Shown: in pieces, positions 42,568-51,371 of the stretch
How positions within the stretch are numbered: position 1 is the first letter of the stretch
How the letters are laid out: every line of letters starts with the position of its first letter
Assembly (NCBI RefSeq): GCF_007833275.1
Contig: NZ_CP042241.1
Coordinates: 620,001-684,000, forward strand
Direction of reading: 5' to 3'
Length of the DNA stretch: 64,000 nucleotides
Origin: Salarchaeum sp. JOR-1
GTDB lineage: Archaea; Halobacteriota; Halobacteria; Halobacteriales; Halobacteriaceae
The notes under the pieces: generated by a model
The model's input: the letters and a program-made list of their open reading frames with translations, nothing else
The model's database searches: none
What the model was told of the DNA's origin: nothing
Translations under genes and position numbers: made by a program

Positions 42568-43004
42568 TGTACGACGACATCCTCCTCCCGACAGATAACA
42601 GCGCGGGCACGGCGGCCGCGGTCGAGCACGCGAGCGAACTCGCATCGACGTACGACGCGACCGTGCACGTGCTCTCCGTGATGGACACCCGGAACCGCTT
42701 CGAGAGTCCGAGCAGCGGCATCGCGTCCGACGCCTGGGACGACGCGGAACGCGAACGCGCCGAGGACGCCGTCGCCGACACGGCGGCCGACCTCCCCGAG
42801 CGCGTCGAGACGGAGGGCGTCGTGCGGAGCGGCGTTCCCCGCACCGTCATTCTGGAGTACGCCGAGGAGGCGGGCGTGGACATGATAGTAATGGGGACGC
42901 ACGGTCGCACGGGACTCGACCACTACCTCATCGGGAGCGTCACGGAGAAAGTCGTTCGGCGCGCCCCGGTTCCTGTCGTGAGCGTTCGCCCGAGCGACGA
43001 CTAG
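42567..43004 (+). CDS. Universal stress protein UspA family
   Basis: A 145-residue USP. Hallmarks are YDDILLPTDNS at the start, VHVLSVMD, and the ATP-binding C-terminal motif VMGTHGRTGLDHYLIGSVTEKVVRRAPVPVVSVR (GxHGRxG-9x-GSVT). Its ATG overlaps the TauE stop (TGATG), a layout that suggests the stress protein regulates or pairs with the permease, as seen for many haloarchaeal transporter/USP pairs. The stop shares CTAG with the convergent small gene. Confidence 0.95.
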   Translation: MYDDILLPTDNSAGTAAAVEHASELASTYDATVHVLSVMDTRNRFESPSSGIASDAWDDAERERAEDAVADTAADLPERVETEGVVRSGVPRTVILEYAEEAGVDMIVMGTHGRTGLDHYLIGSVTEKVVRRAPVPVVSVRPSDD

Positions 43005-43192
43005 TCCTCGTAGACGTTCGCCTGCTGTTCGACGTACTGACCCGGCCACTCGCGGACGTGCGTGCGGAGGCGCTCGTACGCGCGCCAGAGCGCGTCGAGC
43101 GGCGTCGGTCGGTCGTCCGTTTCGTCCGTCACATCCGGTGGGCGCGGGATGTCCGCGCCCACGGGGTCGGAGGAACTGTCGTCGAAACTCAT
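43001..43192 (-). CDS. Small acidic protein, unknown function
   Basis: A 63-residue protein: MSFDDSSSDPVGADIPRPPD, then PLDALWRAYERLRTHVREWPGQYVEQQANVYED, so a disordered acidic start and one amphipathic helix. An alternative GTG start lies one codon upstream at 43195. It shares CTAG with the uspA stop. No family is recognised, but the composition is convincingly protein-like. Confidence 0.65.
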   Translation of the reverse strand: MSFDDSSSDPVGADIPRPPDVTDETDDRPTPLDALWRAYERLRTHVREWPGQYVEQQANVYED

Positions 43193-43315
43193 CACACTAG
43201 CCCATTATTCATGATAGACAATAAATGTCGTGGACGGGTGTGCGGTCGCTCTCGGTGACGGTGAACCGCGGCAGACAGCGAACGCGGGCAACGAAGACGC
43301 AGCGGAGGAAACGGC

Positions 43316-44410
43316 TTACTGGCGTTCGCCCTCGACGAAGTCGGCTTCGTAGTCGTCCAACCCGAGCAGTTCGCGGGTTTCGTCGTCGAAGTCGAGGCTG
43401 TCGAGGGATTCGGTCGCGGCCTCCACGTCGCTCCCGGTGAGGTGTTTGCCGTACCGTCCGACGAGGCTCGTGAGCTCCTGCGGCAGCACGAACGTCGTGG
43501 ACGGCGAGCGGCCGATCGCCTCCAGGGCGTCCATACCCCGTTCGACGATGGCGCGCTCGCCCATCGATTCGGCGGACTTCGCGCGGAGTACGGTGGCGAC
43601 GGCGTCGCCCTGCGCTTCCAGGATCTGGCTCTGCTTTTTCCCCTGCGCGCGGATGATGGCCGCCTGCTTGTCCCCCTGCGCGGTCTCGATAGCGGACTGG
43701 CGTTCGCCCTGCGCCTCCAGAATCATCGCGCGACGTTTGCGCTCCGCGGAGGACTGCTGTTCCATCGCGCTCACGACGCCCTGGCTCGGCATCACCGTCT
43801 GCACCTCGACGCCCTCGATGCGGACGCCCCACGCGTCGGTCGGTTCGGCGAGTTGGTCGTCGATGCGCTGATTGATGGTGTCGCGCCGCGACAGCGTGTC
43901 GTCCAACTCCATGTCGCCGATGACCGCGCGGAGCGTCGTCTGCGCGAGGGACGCGGTGGCGTTCCGGTAGTCCTCGATTTGGAGGAACGCGCGCTCCGCG
44001 TCCATCACGCGGACGTAGACGACGGCGTCGGCGTGGACGGGCGAGTTGTCGCGCGTGATGGCGTCCTGCTTGGGGACGTCGAGCGTCTGCGTCCGCATGT
44101 CGAAGGCGTACGTGTGGGAGACGAACGGCGGGACGACGTGAATGCCGGGGTCGAGCAGGCCCCGGTACTCGCCGAACACCGTGAGCGCGGCCGTCTCGTA
44201 GGCCTGTACGACCCGGACGGACGCGGTGACGGTGGCGGCGGCGAGCACGAGGAGGAGCGCGCCCGCGGCGTACAGCGGCGAGAGGACGGAGAAGAGGACG
44301 ACTGCGGCGACGAGGACGGCGACGGCTCCGAGGACACCGACGAGGCGCTGGGGGACACCGCCGGCGGTGAGACGACCGAGCTGGTAGAACACGTCGTCGC
44401 GTCCACTCAT
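43316..44410 (-). CDS. SPFH domain / stomatin-like membrane protein
   Basis: A 364-residue protein. Two hydrophobic segments at the N-terminus (VGVLGAVAVLVAAVVLFSVLSPLYAAGALLLVLAAATV) are followed by an SPFH/band 7 domain (AYETAALTVFGEYRGLLDPGIHVVPPF, RTQTLDVPKQDAITRDNSPVHADAVVY), a coiled coil rich in Ala, Arg and Gln (MEQQSSAERKRRAMILEAQGERQSAIETAQGDKQ) and a helical tail. Stomatin-like proteins organise membrane microdomains and membrane proteases; a partner NfeD gene is not beside it. ATG 44410 has a TATA box 25 bases upstream. Confidence 0.92.
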   Translation of the reverse strand: MSGRDDVFYQLGRLTAGGVPQRLVGVLGAVAVLVAAVVLFSVLSPLYAAGALLLVLAAATVTASVRVVQAYETAALTVFGEYRGLLDPGIHVVPPFVSHTYAFDMRTQTLDVPKQDAITRDNSPVHADAVVYVRVMDAERAFLQIEDYRNATASLAQTTLRAVIGDMELDDTLSRRDTINQRIDDQLAEPTDAWGVRIEGVEVQTVMPSQGVVSAMEQQSSAERKRRAMILEAQGERQSAIETAQGDKQAAIIRAQGKKQSQILEAQGDAVATVLRAKSAESMGERAIVERGMDALEAIGRSPSTTFVLPQELTSLVGRYGKHLTGSDVEAATESLDSLDFDDETRELLGLDDYEADFVEGERQ

Positions 44411-44434
44411 GCACTAGGAGTCCACCACGAGCGA

Positions 44435-44440
44435 CATAAA
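44435..44440 (-). promoter_or_regulatory. TATA box of the SPFH gene
   Basis: Read on the minus strand the bases are TTTATG, 25 bases before the SPFH ATG at 44410; this is leaderless-promoter spacing. Confidence 0.6.
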
Positions 44441-44571
44441 GGCACGCCACGCCGGCGGGACGCACGCTAGCCGGTGCACTACCACCAGGTTCGGCGGAGG
44501 CTCCCGCTGCGTCGGGTGAAGAGACCAGAGAGCGAAACGAGGTCATGCGCGTTCGAGGATCACCCCCCAGC

Positions 44572-44635
44572 AAGACGGCCATTTTTGAAGTGTCGGAGAT
44601 AGATTTTATTATTGATTAGACCATAGCAAACACCG
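44572..44635. other. AT-rich patch in a GC-rich spacer
   Basis: In the 298-base spacer between the SPFH gene and uvrC (44411-44708) this about 60-base stretch is much more AT-rich (for example TTTTATTATTGATTAGACC) than either side. No gene is convincing. On the minus strand a short frame reads GVCYGLINNKIYLRHFKNGR, which is surprisingly protein-like but lacks its own start near a promoter. Possible small RNA, remnant or transcription end. Confidence 0.4.
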
Positions 44636-44708
44636 GCGGCGATCGCTTCTCCGTTCGCCGCCACCGACGCGGCCACTGCTTCCTCCGCACCCCGGCCGCG
44701 TCCCCTTC

Positions 44709-46445
44709 TCAGAGCCGGCGAGCGAGCGTCTCCGCCGTCTCTGCGCCGACGCCCTCGACGCCGCGGAGTTCTTCCTCGGACGCCCCGCGCACGCCCTCGA
44801 CGCTCCCGAACCGCCGGAGGAGGCGCTTGCGGAGTTCCGGGCCGATGCCCTCGACATCGTCCAGCGCGGTCGAAACGTCGTCGCGGAGGCTCTGGTGGTA
44901 CTGGACGGCGAAGCGGTGGGCCTCGTCCCGGACGCGCTGCAGGACGTGCAACTGGGGGGCGTCGCCCGGCCAGTCGTACGAGCGGTCGGGCGCGACCACG
45001 ACCTCCTCCTGCTTCGCCAGCGACACTACCGGGACCTCCCAGCCGGTCTCGTCGAGCGCGTCGAGCGCGGCGTCGAGTTGCCCGCGGCCGCCGTCGATGA
45101 GGAGGAGGTCGGGGTCGGGGCGGTCGTCCTCGCCGGCGAGCGCGCGGTCGGCGCGCCAGCGGACGAGCCGCCGCATGTTCGCGTAGTCGTCGTTCTCCTC
45201 GGTGAGCTTCTTCCGCCGATAGTCGGATTTCTCGGGGCGGCCGTCGACGAACGTCACGTCGCTCCCGACGACGGATTTGCCCTGCGCGTGGCTCACGTCG
45301 AACCCCTCGATGCGCGTCGGGCGGTGGATGCCGAGGGCGTCCGCGAGCGCGCCGAGTTCGTCCCGCTCGCCGGAGCGCCGGTGGGCGTTCTTCAGCGCGA
45401 GGTCGACCAGGGTCGCTTCGCGGCCCGCGCCGGGCACGCGCACGTCCACGCCCTCCGCGTCCAGCCACGCGTCCAAATCCGGGTCGTCCGGATCCTCGGG
45501 GAGGAGGAGCGCGTCCGGGAGGTCGCGCTCGGCGTAGTACTGCGGGACGAACGCGGCGAGCACGGCCGCGACGCGGTCTTCGCCCTCGGGGGCGTCCACG
45601 CGGTGCTGGTCGCGCTCCACGAGCTGGCCGTCCTCCGCGTGCAACCGCGCGACCGTCGCGCTGTCCCCCTCGATAGCGGCGCCGAGCACGTCGACGTGGC
45701 GCTCGTGGCCGTGGCCGGCGACGGCCTCCCCGCCGCCGCCGTGGAACGCCCGCACGGCGTCCAGTCGGTCGCGGAGGTTCGCCGCGCGCTCGAACTCCTC
45801 GCGCTCCGCCGCCTCGGTCATCGCGCGCTCGATCGGGTCGGCGAGCACGCCCGTTTCGCCCTCGAAGAAGCGCTTCACCGCGTCCGCGTCCGAAACGTAG
45901 TCCTCGCGGCTGATTTCGCCCGTGCAGGGCGCGGTACACAGGCCGATGTCGTGGTCGAGGCAGGGGCGGTCGCGGTTCGAGAACTTGTGATCCGAACAGC
46001 CCCGTAAGCCGTACTGCTCGCGAACCGCCTTCACCACCGTTTCCACGCGAGACTTGTCCGTGTACGGGCCGTAGGCGGTCGCGCCCTCGTCGGGGTCGCG
46101 CGTGAGTTCGATGCGGGGGTAGTCGTGGTCGGTGAACTGCACCAGCGGGTAGGACTTGTCGTCCTTCAGGCGGACGTTGTACCGGGGCTGGTGGCGCTTG
46201 ATGAGGTTCGCTTCGAGCAGGAGGGCCTGCGTCTCCGTGTCCGTCACTGCGAAGTCGAGTTCGCTCGCGCGCTCGACCATGCGGGCGATGCGGTCGCTCC
46301 GCGGGTCGGCGTAGGAGCGCACGCGCGAGCGGACGTCCACGGCCTTCCCGACGTAGAGAACGACGCCGTCCTCCGTGAGGAACTGGTAGACGCCGGGGTC
46401 GGTCGGGAGGTCGCGGGCGCGCTCGCGCACCTGACTCGCGTCCAT
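44709..46445 (-). CDS. uvrC: Excinuclease ABC subunit C
   Basis: A 578-residue UvrC that makes both incisions in nucleotide excision repair. N-terminal GIY-YIG-like nuclease ([19 protein letters not shown], here GVY and YVG), Cys-rich CSDHKF...[16 protein letters not shown] motif ([20 protein letters not shown]), the RNase H-like endonuclease ([48 protein letters not shown]) and a C-terminal double helix-hairpin-helix ([23 protein letters not shown]). ATG 46445 ([14 protein letters not shown]) is the standard start. Confidence 0.97.
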   Translation of the reverse strand: MDASQVRERARDLPTDPGVYQFLTEDGVVLYVGKAVDVRSRVRSYADPRSDRIARMVERASELDFAVTDTETQALLLEANLIKRHQPRYNVRLKDDKSYPLVQFTDHDYPRIELTRDPDEGATAYGPYTDKSRVETVVKAVREQYGLRGCSDHKFSNRDRPCLDHDIGLCTAPCTGEISREDYVSDADAVKRFFEGETGVLADPIERAMTEAAEREEFERAANLRDRLDAVRAFHGGGGEAVAGHGHERHVDVLGAAIEGDSATVARLHAEDGQLVERDQHRVDAPEGEDRVAAVLAAFVPQYYAERDLPDALLLPEDPDDPDLDAWLDAEGVDVRVPGAGREATLVDLALKNAHRRSGERDELGALADALGIHRPTRIEGFDVSHAQGKSVVGSDVTFVDGRPEKSDYRRKKLTEENDDYANMRRLVRWRADRALAGEDDRPDPDLLLIDGGRGQLDAALDALDETGWEVPVVSLAKQEEVVVAPDRSYDWPGDAPQLHVLQRVRDEAHRFAVQYHQSLRDDVSTALDDVEGIGPELRKRLLRRFGSVEGVRGASEEELRGVEGVGAETAETLARRL

Positions 46446-46471
46446 CACCCGACGTTGGCGCTCGCGGGGTT

Positions 46472-47029
46472 TCAGTCGAGCGCTTCCAGGATCCGCCCCA
46501 CGTCGCTCTCGTCGGCGTCGGGCGCGGGGACGCGCAGTTCGTCGCCGCCGTACGTCTCCACGACGAGCGACCGCGAGCGCGACCGGAGGTAGCGCGCGAA
46601 CCCGAGTGCGGCGAGCAGAGCGGTGAGGCCGCTGAGGCCGACCAGCGCGTCGTCGAAGTACCGCGCGAACAGCGCGACCGCCGCCAGCACCCGGACGAGC
46701 GACCCGATTCCGAGCTCGCTCGCGGTTCCGGTCGCACCCGTCACGGAGTCCGCGATGCGGTCGAGGGAGAACAGCGTCCCGGCGGCGAACAAGAAGACGG
46801 CGAACGCGGTCTGCCGGAGGCCGAACCGGAGGTGGCGGGTCGTGCCCGCCGTCTCCGCCCGCACCGTCTCGACGTTCGGCCGGTCGGCGTACCGCACGCG
46901 CTCGCCCTCGCCGGTCGGAGTGAGCGCGACGACGCGGTGCGTGGTGACGACGAGCGCGTTCGCGCCGCAGTCGACGCGCTCCACGACCGACTCGCCGTCG
47001 AACAACACCTCGGAGAGCGCGGCCGGCAT
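46472..47029 (-). CDS. Membrane protein with N-terminal PH-like domain
   Basis: A 185-residue protein. Residues 1-60 look like a small beta-rich PH/bPH domain ([34 protein letters not shown]), then two hydrophobic segments ([17 protein letters not shown] and [36 protein letters not shown]) and a short tail ending [12 protein letters not shown]. Start ATG 47029 is preferred over an upstream frame. It is 26 bases from uvrC on the same strand and may share its transcript. Function unknown. Confidence 0.75.
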   Translation of the reverse strand: MPAALSEVLFDGESVVERVDCGANALVVTTHRVVALTPTGEGERVRYADRPNVETVRAETAGTTRHLRFGLRQTAFAVFLFAAGTLFSLDRIADSVTGATGTASELGIGSLVRVLAAVALFARYFDDALVGLSGLTALLAALGFARYLRSRSRSLVVETYGGDELRVPAPDADESDVGRILEALD

Positions 47030-47117
47030 CACTCCCGGGTTCGCCGGCGGCGCTGATAAGCGTGACCGCCTCCGAGCGGAGACCAGCGTTAAGTCGTCGA
47101 GCGCGAAACCGTCGAGC

Positions 47118-47369
47118 ATGAGTGAAACGCGAGTGTGGCTCGTCTACCGCGAGTACACGGACAAGGGACTGCTGAGCCTGGTGTACGCGACGCCGGACGG
47201 CGAGCGCGTGCTGCACAAGGAGCGGTCGCTGCACGCCGCGGAACCGACCGCCGCGACGACCATCGACGAGGACACGCTCGAACCCGTCGAGGGCGACGAG
47301 CGGCGCGAGCAGTACCGCAAGGAGGCGGAGCGGATGATGGAGCAACACGACCCCGAGGACGTGGTGTAG
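47118..47369 (+). CDS. Small haloarchaeal protein, unknown function
   Basis: An 83-residue acidic protein: [40 protein letters not shown], then [38 protein letters not shown]. An N-terminal beta-meander and a C-terminal charged helix are predicted. ATG 47118 is the first start after the divergent membrane-protein gene. No function is recognised, but the compositional signal is good. Confidence 0.75.
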   Translation: MSETRVWLVYREYTDKGLLSLVYATPDGERVLHKERSLHAAEPTAATTIDEDTLEPVEGDERREQYRKEAERMMEQHDPEDVV

Positions 47370-47403
47370 GTAGCTTTTACGCGGGCGAGGGGGACAGCCG
47401 CGT

Positions 47404-47667
47404 ATGCCCTCCAGCACGCCCGGCTGGCTCGTCGTCGCGCGACAGGACGCGCTCAACGGGTTCTCGTGGCCCGCGACGCCCCGACCAGAGTGGCTGTCGT
47501 GGTACCCGACGCTCAATCCGACGACGGCGTACATGGACGTGCTTCGCGCGGTCGGATTCCCCGCCGAGGGCACGGGAAACGGTGCGCTCGGGTTCGCCGT
47601 TCTCGTCGCCTGGGCCGCCGTTCCGCTCGCGCGCGGGAGCGCTCGGTTCGACGCAGGAGACCTCTAG
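47404..47667 (+). pseudogene. Internally deleted ABC-2 permease remnant
   Basis: An 87-residue frame. The first about 20 residues ([17 protein letters not shown]) look like the start of an ABC-2 permease, and the rest ([20 protein letters not shown], then [30 protein letters not shown]) like its last loop and final membrane helix. The usual five intervening helices are missing. It therefore looks like a deletion derivative rather than a working transporter. It lies directly before an intact ABC-2 operon, consistent with the remains of a duplicated exporter. Confidence 0.55.
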
Positions 47668-47714
47668 ACAGTTTTTTCGGTATCTTCTTCATATCAGAGT
47701 GACATTCGCCGGAC

Positions 47715-48626
47715 ATGGCAGCGATAGAACTATCCGGAGTCCGAAAGGATTTCGGCGACGTCACCGCCCTCCGTGGCGTCGACCTCGAAGTCGAGGACGG
47801 CGAGGTGTTCGGCTTCCTCGGCCCGAACGGAGCCGGGAAGTCCACCACCATCGACATCATCCTCGACTTCGTCCGTCCAACTGAGGGCGAAGCCCGCGTC
47901 CTCGGCCGCGACGCCCACGACGACTCGCTCTCCATCCGCGACGACATCGGCGTGCTCCCGGAAGGGTTCTCGGTCTACGACCGCCTCACCGGCCGCCAGC
48001 ACGTCGACTTCGCCATCGAATCGAAAGACACGACCGACGACCCGGACGACCTCCTCGACCGCGTCGGAATCGACCCCGCAGACCGCGACCGGAAAGCCGG
48101 CGGGTACTCGAAGGGAATGCAGCAGCGTCTCGCGCTCTCGATGGCGCTCGTCGGCAGCCCCGACCTCCTCCTCCTCGACGAGCCCAGCACGGGCCTCGAC
48201 CCGAACGGCGCGCGCGAGATGCGCGAACTCATCCTCGAAGAAGCCGACCGCGGCGCGACCGTGTTCTTCTCCAGCCACATCCTCGAACAGGTCGAAGCCG
48301 TCTGCGACCGGGTCGGCATCCTGCGGAAGGGCGAACTGGTCGCCGAGGACACCATCCGGGGCCTCCGGGACGCCGTCGGCACCGGCACCGTCCTCACCGT
48401 CGTCGTCGACGAAGTCACCCCTGACGCCATGGAGGCCGCGCGCGCCGTCGACGGCGTGCAGGAGGTGAGCGCCGACCGCGACACTATCCGCGTGCGCGCC
48501 AGCAGCGATGCGAAAACGCGAGTGCTCGACGCCGTCGAGAGCGCGGGCGTGACCGTCAGTGACTTCGCGACCGAGGAAGCGAGCCTCGACGAAGTGTTCG
48601 CGGCGTACACGGAGGACGCGCGATGA
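47715..48626 (+). CDS. ABC transporter ATP-binding protein (ABC-2 exporter type)
   Basis: A 303-residue ATPase: Walker A FGFLGPNGAGKSTT, signature GGYSKGMQQRL, Walker B LLLLDEPSTGLDPNG, switch HIS in VFFSSHILEQVEAVC. A C-terminal domain (VTPDAMEAARAVDGVQEVSADRDTIRVRA) resembles that of its paralogue. ATG 47715 comes 10 bases after a TATA-free AT-rich stretch (47671-47690) that could hold the promoter. Overlaps the next gene by 4 bases. Confidence 0.93.
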   Translation: MAAIELSGVRKDFGDVTALRGVDLEVEDGEVFGFLGPNGAGKSTTIDIILDFVRPTEGEARVLGRDAHDDSLSIRDDIGVLPEGFSVYDRLTGRQHVDFAIESKDTTDDPDDLLDRVGIDPADRDRKAGGYSKGMQQRLALSMALVGSPDLLLLDEPSTGLDPNGAREMRELILEEADRGATVFFSSHILEQVEAVCDRVGILRKGELVAEDTIRGLRDAVGTGTVLTVVVDEVTPDAMEAARAVDGVQEVSADRDTIRVRASSDAKTRVLDAVESAGVTVSDFATEEASLDEVFAAYTEDAR

Positions 48627-49456
48627 GCTGGACCGTCGTCGCGAAAAAGGACTTCCAGGACGCCATGCGCTCACGGCTGCTCTGGGGCCTCACCGTCCTG
48701 TTCGTCCTGTTCATGGCCGGTATCGCCTACATCTACCAGGTGTTCACGGAGAGCGGCGGAACCGGCGACCCAACCGTGGACACGCTCGGCCTCATCGCCT
48801 TTCTCTCCAGTCCCGTCACCATTCTCGTCCCCATCATCGGTCTCTTCGTCGGCCACAAGGCCATCGTGGGTGAAGTCGAATCCGGGAGCGCGAAACTCCT
48901 GCTCTCCCTCCCGCACAGCCGACGCGACGCCGTCCTCGGAAAGGTCGTCGGACGCGCTGTCGTGCTCTCCGTCTCCATCCTCGTCGGACTCGTCGCCAGC
49001 CTCGTCGTCATGCTCGCGCTCTACGACACGTACAGTCTCGCGTCATTCGCCGTGTTCGGCGTCTTCTCGCTCGGCCTCGGCGCGGTCTACACCGCCATCG
49101 GCGTCGGCATCTCCAGCCTCACGAACGACAGCGGGCGCGCCACGCTCGGCGCCATCGGATTCTACTTCCTCGTCGAATTCCTCATCCCACTCATCCCGAC
49201 CGGCCTCGTCGTTCTCCTCGACATGCAGATCTCCCCCGACGCCGTCTGGCCGCTCGCGTTCACTATCGTCGCGCCGTCGAGCGCGTACACGTTCGCGCTC
49301 GCGAACTTCGTCCCCGAAGCCGGATTCGGAATCGGTCTCTCCGGCCTCCCCGACAGTATCCTCTTGGACGGCCCCACCATGGTAGTCGTCCTCCTCGCGT
49401 GGCTCGTCCTCACCCCGCTCGTCGGCTACCTCCGATTCAACGGCCGCGACCTCTAA
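48623..49456 (+). CDS. ABC-2 type permease
   Basis: A 277-residue membrane protein with six hydrophobic segments. The opening MSWTVVAKKDFQDAMRSRLLW, the segment GEVESGSAKLLLSLPHSRRDAVLGKVVGR and the end LLAWLVLTPLVGYLRFNGRDL are typical of haloarchaeal ABC-2 permeases. Together with 47715-48626 it makes a complete exporter of unknown substrate. The same gene pair occurs at 39502-41327. Confidence 0.9.
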   Translation: MSWTVVAKKDFQDAMRSRLLWGLTVLFVLFMAGIAYIYQVFTESGGTGDPTVDTLGLIAFLSSPVTILVPIIGLFVGHKAIVGEVESGSAKLLLSLPHSRRDAVLGKVVGRAVVLSVSILVGLVASLVVMLALYDTYSLASFAVFGVFSLGLGAVYTAIGVGISSLTNDSGRATLGAIGFYFLVEFLIPLIPTGLVVLLDMQISPDAVWPLAFTIVAPSSAYTFALANFVPEAGFGIGLSGLPDSILLDGPTMVVVLLAWLVLTPLVGYLRFNGRDL

Positions 49457-49641
49457 GCGCGCACGTGTTTCGTTTTGACGCCGCCGAACGTTCAAGTACC
49501 ATCGAGCGACCAGCGGATGGCGTGACCTGAGCGAGGTCGTGGGCGTCGACGCGAAACTCCGGCGAACGGGCGTCCACGCGAGCGGAGTGTTCGTCGTGCA
49601 CGCCAGCGGAAGTTAAGTTCCGGGCGCCCCTGTCCCAGTGT

Positions 49642-50223
49642 GTGGACTACGAACTCGCAATCGAGGGAGGGCCGGCGTCGATTCCCGGGGGAACTACCGT
49701 ACTCCTCTTGCATCCGAGTACGGCGGAGACGGATCGTATCGACACCGACTTCCTGAAGACGGACACGGATCGCTTCCTCGTCATCTCCACGCGAACGACG
49801 GCGCGGGAAGTCGAGCAAAAACTCGACTACTACGACGTGGAGGCGTCGCAAGCCGACATTCTGGACGCGCTGAGCGTCGACCGCGGGTACTCGCGGCGCG
49901 GCTCCGAGCACATTCGGTACGTGTCCTCGCCGGACGACGTTGACGGTATCGTCTCCGTAGCAGAGGACTTCCTCGACGACACGACGGGGAAGCGTCGCGT
50001 GAGTTTCGACTCGATAACTGAACTCGCGTACTACGCGGACGAGGAGCGCGCGCTGGACGCGCTCGACCGACTCGCTGACCTTCTCGAGGAACACGACGCC
50101 GTCGGGCTGTTCCACGTCTCTACGGAAGTCCACGACCCCGAAGTTATCGGGCGGTTTCGGGAGCGCTGCGGACTGGTCGTCGAACTCGACGGTGACGGAT
50201 CGGTGACGGTCGCCGACCCCTAA
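49642..50223 (+). CDS. Haloarchaeal KaiC/RecA-fold-like protein without a P-loop
   Basis: A 193-residue cytoplasmic protein: YELAIEGGPASIPGGTTVLLLHPSTAETDRIDTDF, DRFLVISTRTTAREVEQKLDYY, RVSFDSITELAYYADEERALDALDRLADLLEEHDAVGLFHVS. The alternating strand-helix pattern resembles the KaiC-like haloarchaeal proteins (DUF7504-like), but the P-loop position reads GGTTVLLLHPSTAET and lacks a GKT, so ATP binding is doubtful. GTG start at 49642. It may be regulatory. Located 59 bases ahead of mdh. Confidence 0.65.
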   Translation: MDYELAIEGGPASIPGGTTVLLLHPSTAETDRIDTDFLKTDTDRFLVISTRTTAREVEQKLDYYDVEASQADILDALSVDRGYSRRGSEHIRYVSSPDDVDGIVSVAEDFLDDTTGKRRVSFDSITELAYYADEERALDALDRLADLLEEHDAVGLFHVSTEVHDPEVIGRFRERCGLVVELDGDGSVTVADP

Positions 50224-50282
50224 ACCCGGCGGACGTCAGTGGTGTCGAAGCGCTTAACAGAACGCCGCGAGGACTCTGAAAT

Positions 50283-51197
50283 ATGGCGAAAGTTAGCATC
50301 GTCGGCGCGGCAGGGACAGTCGGCGCTGCGGCAGGCTACAGTCTCGCGCTCCGCGACGTCGTGGACGAGCTCGTGTTCGTGGACATCCCGGAGAAGGAGG
50401 ACGAGGCCGTCGGGCAGGCCGCGGACGCGAATCACGGCATCGCGTACGACTCCAACACGGAAGTCGTGCAGGGCGACTACGCCGCCACGGAGGGCTCGGA
50501 CGTGGTCGTCATCACCGCGGGGATTCCGCGCCAGCCCGGACAGACCCGCATCGACCTCGCGGGCGACAACGCGCCCATCATGGAGGACATCGGATCGAGC
50601 CTCGCGGAGTACAACGACGACTTCGTCTCCATCACCACCTCGAACCCCGTCGACCTCCTGAACCGCCACCTCTACGAGACGGGTGAGCGGGCGCGCGAGA
50701 AGGTCATCGGGTTCGGCGGCCGCCTGGACAGCGCGCGGTTCCGGTACGTGCTCTCCCAGCGCTTCGACGTGCCCGTCCGGAACGTCGAGGCGACCATCCT
50801 CGGCGAGCACGGGGACGCGCAGGTGCCGGTGTTCTCGAAGGTTCGCGTGGACGGCCGCGACCCGTCGTTCGACGAGGCTGAGCGCGAGGAGATCCTCGGC
50901 GACCTCCAGGAGTCCGCGATGAACGTCATCGAGCGGAAGGGCGCGACTCAGTGGGGGCCCGCGAGAGGCGTCGCGCACATGGTCGAGGCCGTGCTCCGCG
51001 ACACGGGCGAAGTGCTCCCGGCGAGCATTCCCCTCGCGGGCGAATTCGGGCACAAGGACACGGCGTTCGGCGTGCCGGTGAGGCTCGGCGCGAACGGCGT
51101 CGAAGAAGTCGTGGAGTGGGATTTGACGGAGTACGAGCGCGACCAGCTCGGCGAGGCCGCGGAGAAGCTCTCCGAGCAGTACGCGGAAATCAGCTAG
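50283..51197 (+). CDS. mdh: Malate dehydrogenase
   Basis: A 304-residue NAD-dependent LDH-like malate dehydrogenase (citric acid cycle). Cofactor motif [20 protein letters not shown], acidic NAD selector FVDIP, substrate arginines in [19 protein letters not shown] and [14 protein letters not shown], catalytic His in [17 protein letters not shown], and the end [18 protein letters not shown]. Strongly acidic and close to the well-known haloarchaeal tetrameric MDH. The stop overlaps a short minus-strand frame. Confidence 0.97.
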   Translation: MAKVSIVGAAGTVGAAAGYSLALRDVVDELVFVDIPEKEDEAVGQAADANHGIAYDSNTEVVQGDYAATEGSDVVVITAGIPRQPGQTRIDLAGDNAPIMEDIGSSLAEYNDDFVSITTSNPVDLLNRHLYETGERAREKVIGFGGRLDSARFRYVLSQRFDVPVRNVEATILGEHGDAQVPVFSKVRVDGRDPSFDEAEREEILGDLQESAMNVIERKGATQWGPARGVAHMVEAVLRDTGEVLPASIPLAGEFGHKDTAFGVPVRLGANGVEEVVEWDLTEYERDQLGEAAEKLSEQYAEIS

Positions 51198-51288
51198 GCG
51201 GGACTTCCCGCTGGACGTCCGCCATCTCGGCGTCCTCGTCGTCCGTTTCCTCGATCCAGACCGGTACCTCCTCCCAGGGGTGACACAT
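51190..51288 (-). CDS. 32-residue acidic microprotein
   Basis: ATG 51288 encodes [20 protein letters not shown], then [12 protein letters not shown] and TGA at 51190. Its own promoter is visible: TTTTATA on the minus strand (51318-51324) is about 30 bases before the ATG, the leaderless spacing used across the window. The frame overlaps the mdh stop by 8 bases. The MC(H)xWxxxPxW start with an acidic tail resembles short haloarchaeal proteins, but I cannot name a family. Confidence 0.5.
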   Translation of the reverse strand: MCHPWEEVPVWIEETDDEDAEMADVQREVPPS

Positions 51289-51317
51289 GGTATACACCCA
51301 CGTGTTTTTCGTGCAAC

Positions 51318-51324
51318 TATAAAA
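51318..51324. promoter_or_regulatory. TATA-like element between divergent genes
   Basis: TATAAAA on plus (TTTTATA on minus). On the minus strand it is 30 bases from the 51288 ATG. On the plus strand it is 48 bases from the dehydrogenase ATG at 51372, so it may serve one or both. Confidence 0.5.
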
Positions 51325-51371
51325 GTGTTGGCTGGTGAGGGCGTGGGTTTTTGCGAATCGCGGACGGGACT

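Noticed and set aside
44560-47573. Very long minus frames (725 and 954 residues) around uvrC
   Set aside because: Only the part 44709-46445 is UvrC; the 954-residue frame is uvrC plus read-through of upstream non-coding frame, and the 725-residue one is a different, Arg-rich frame.
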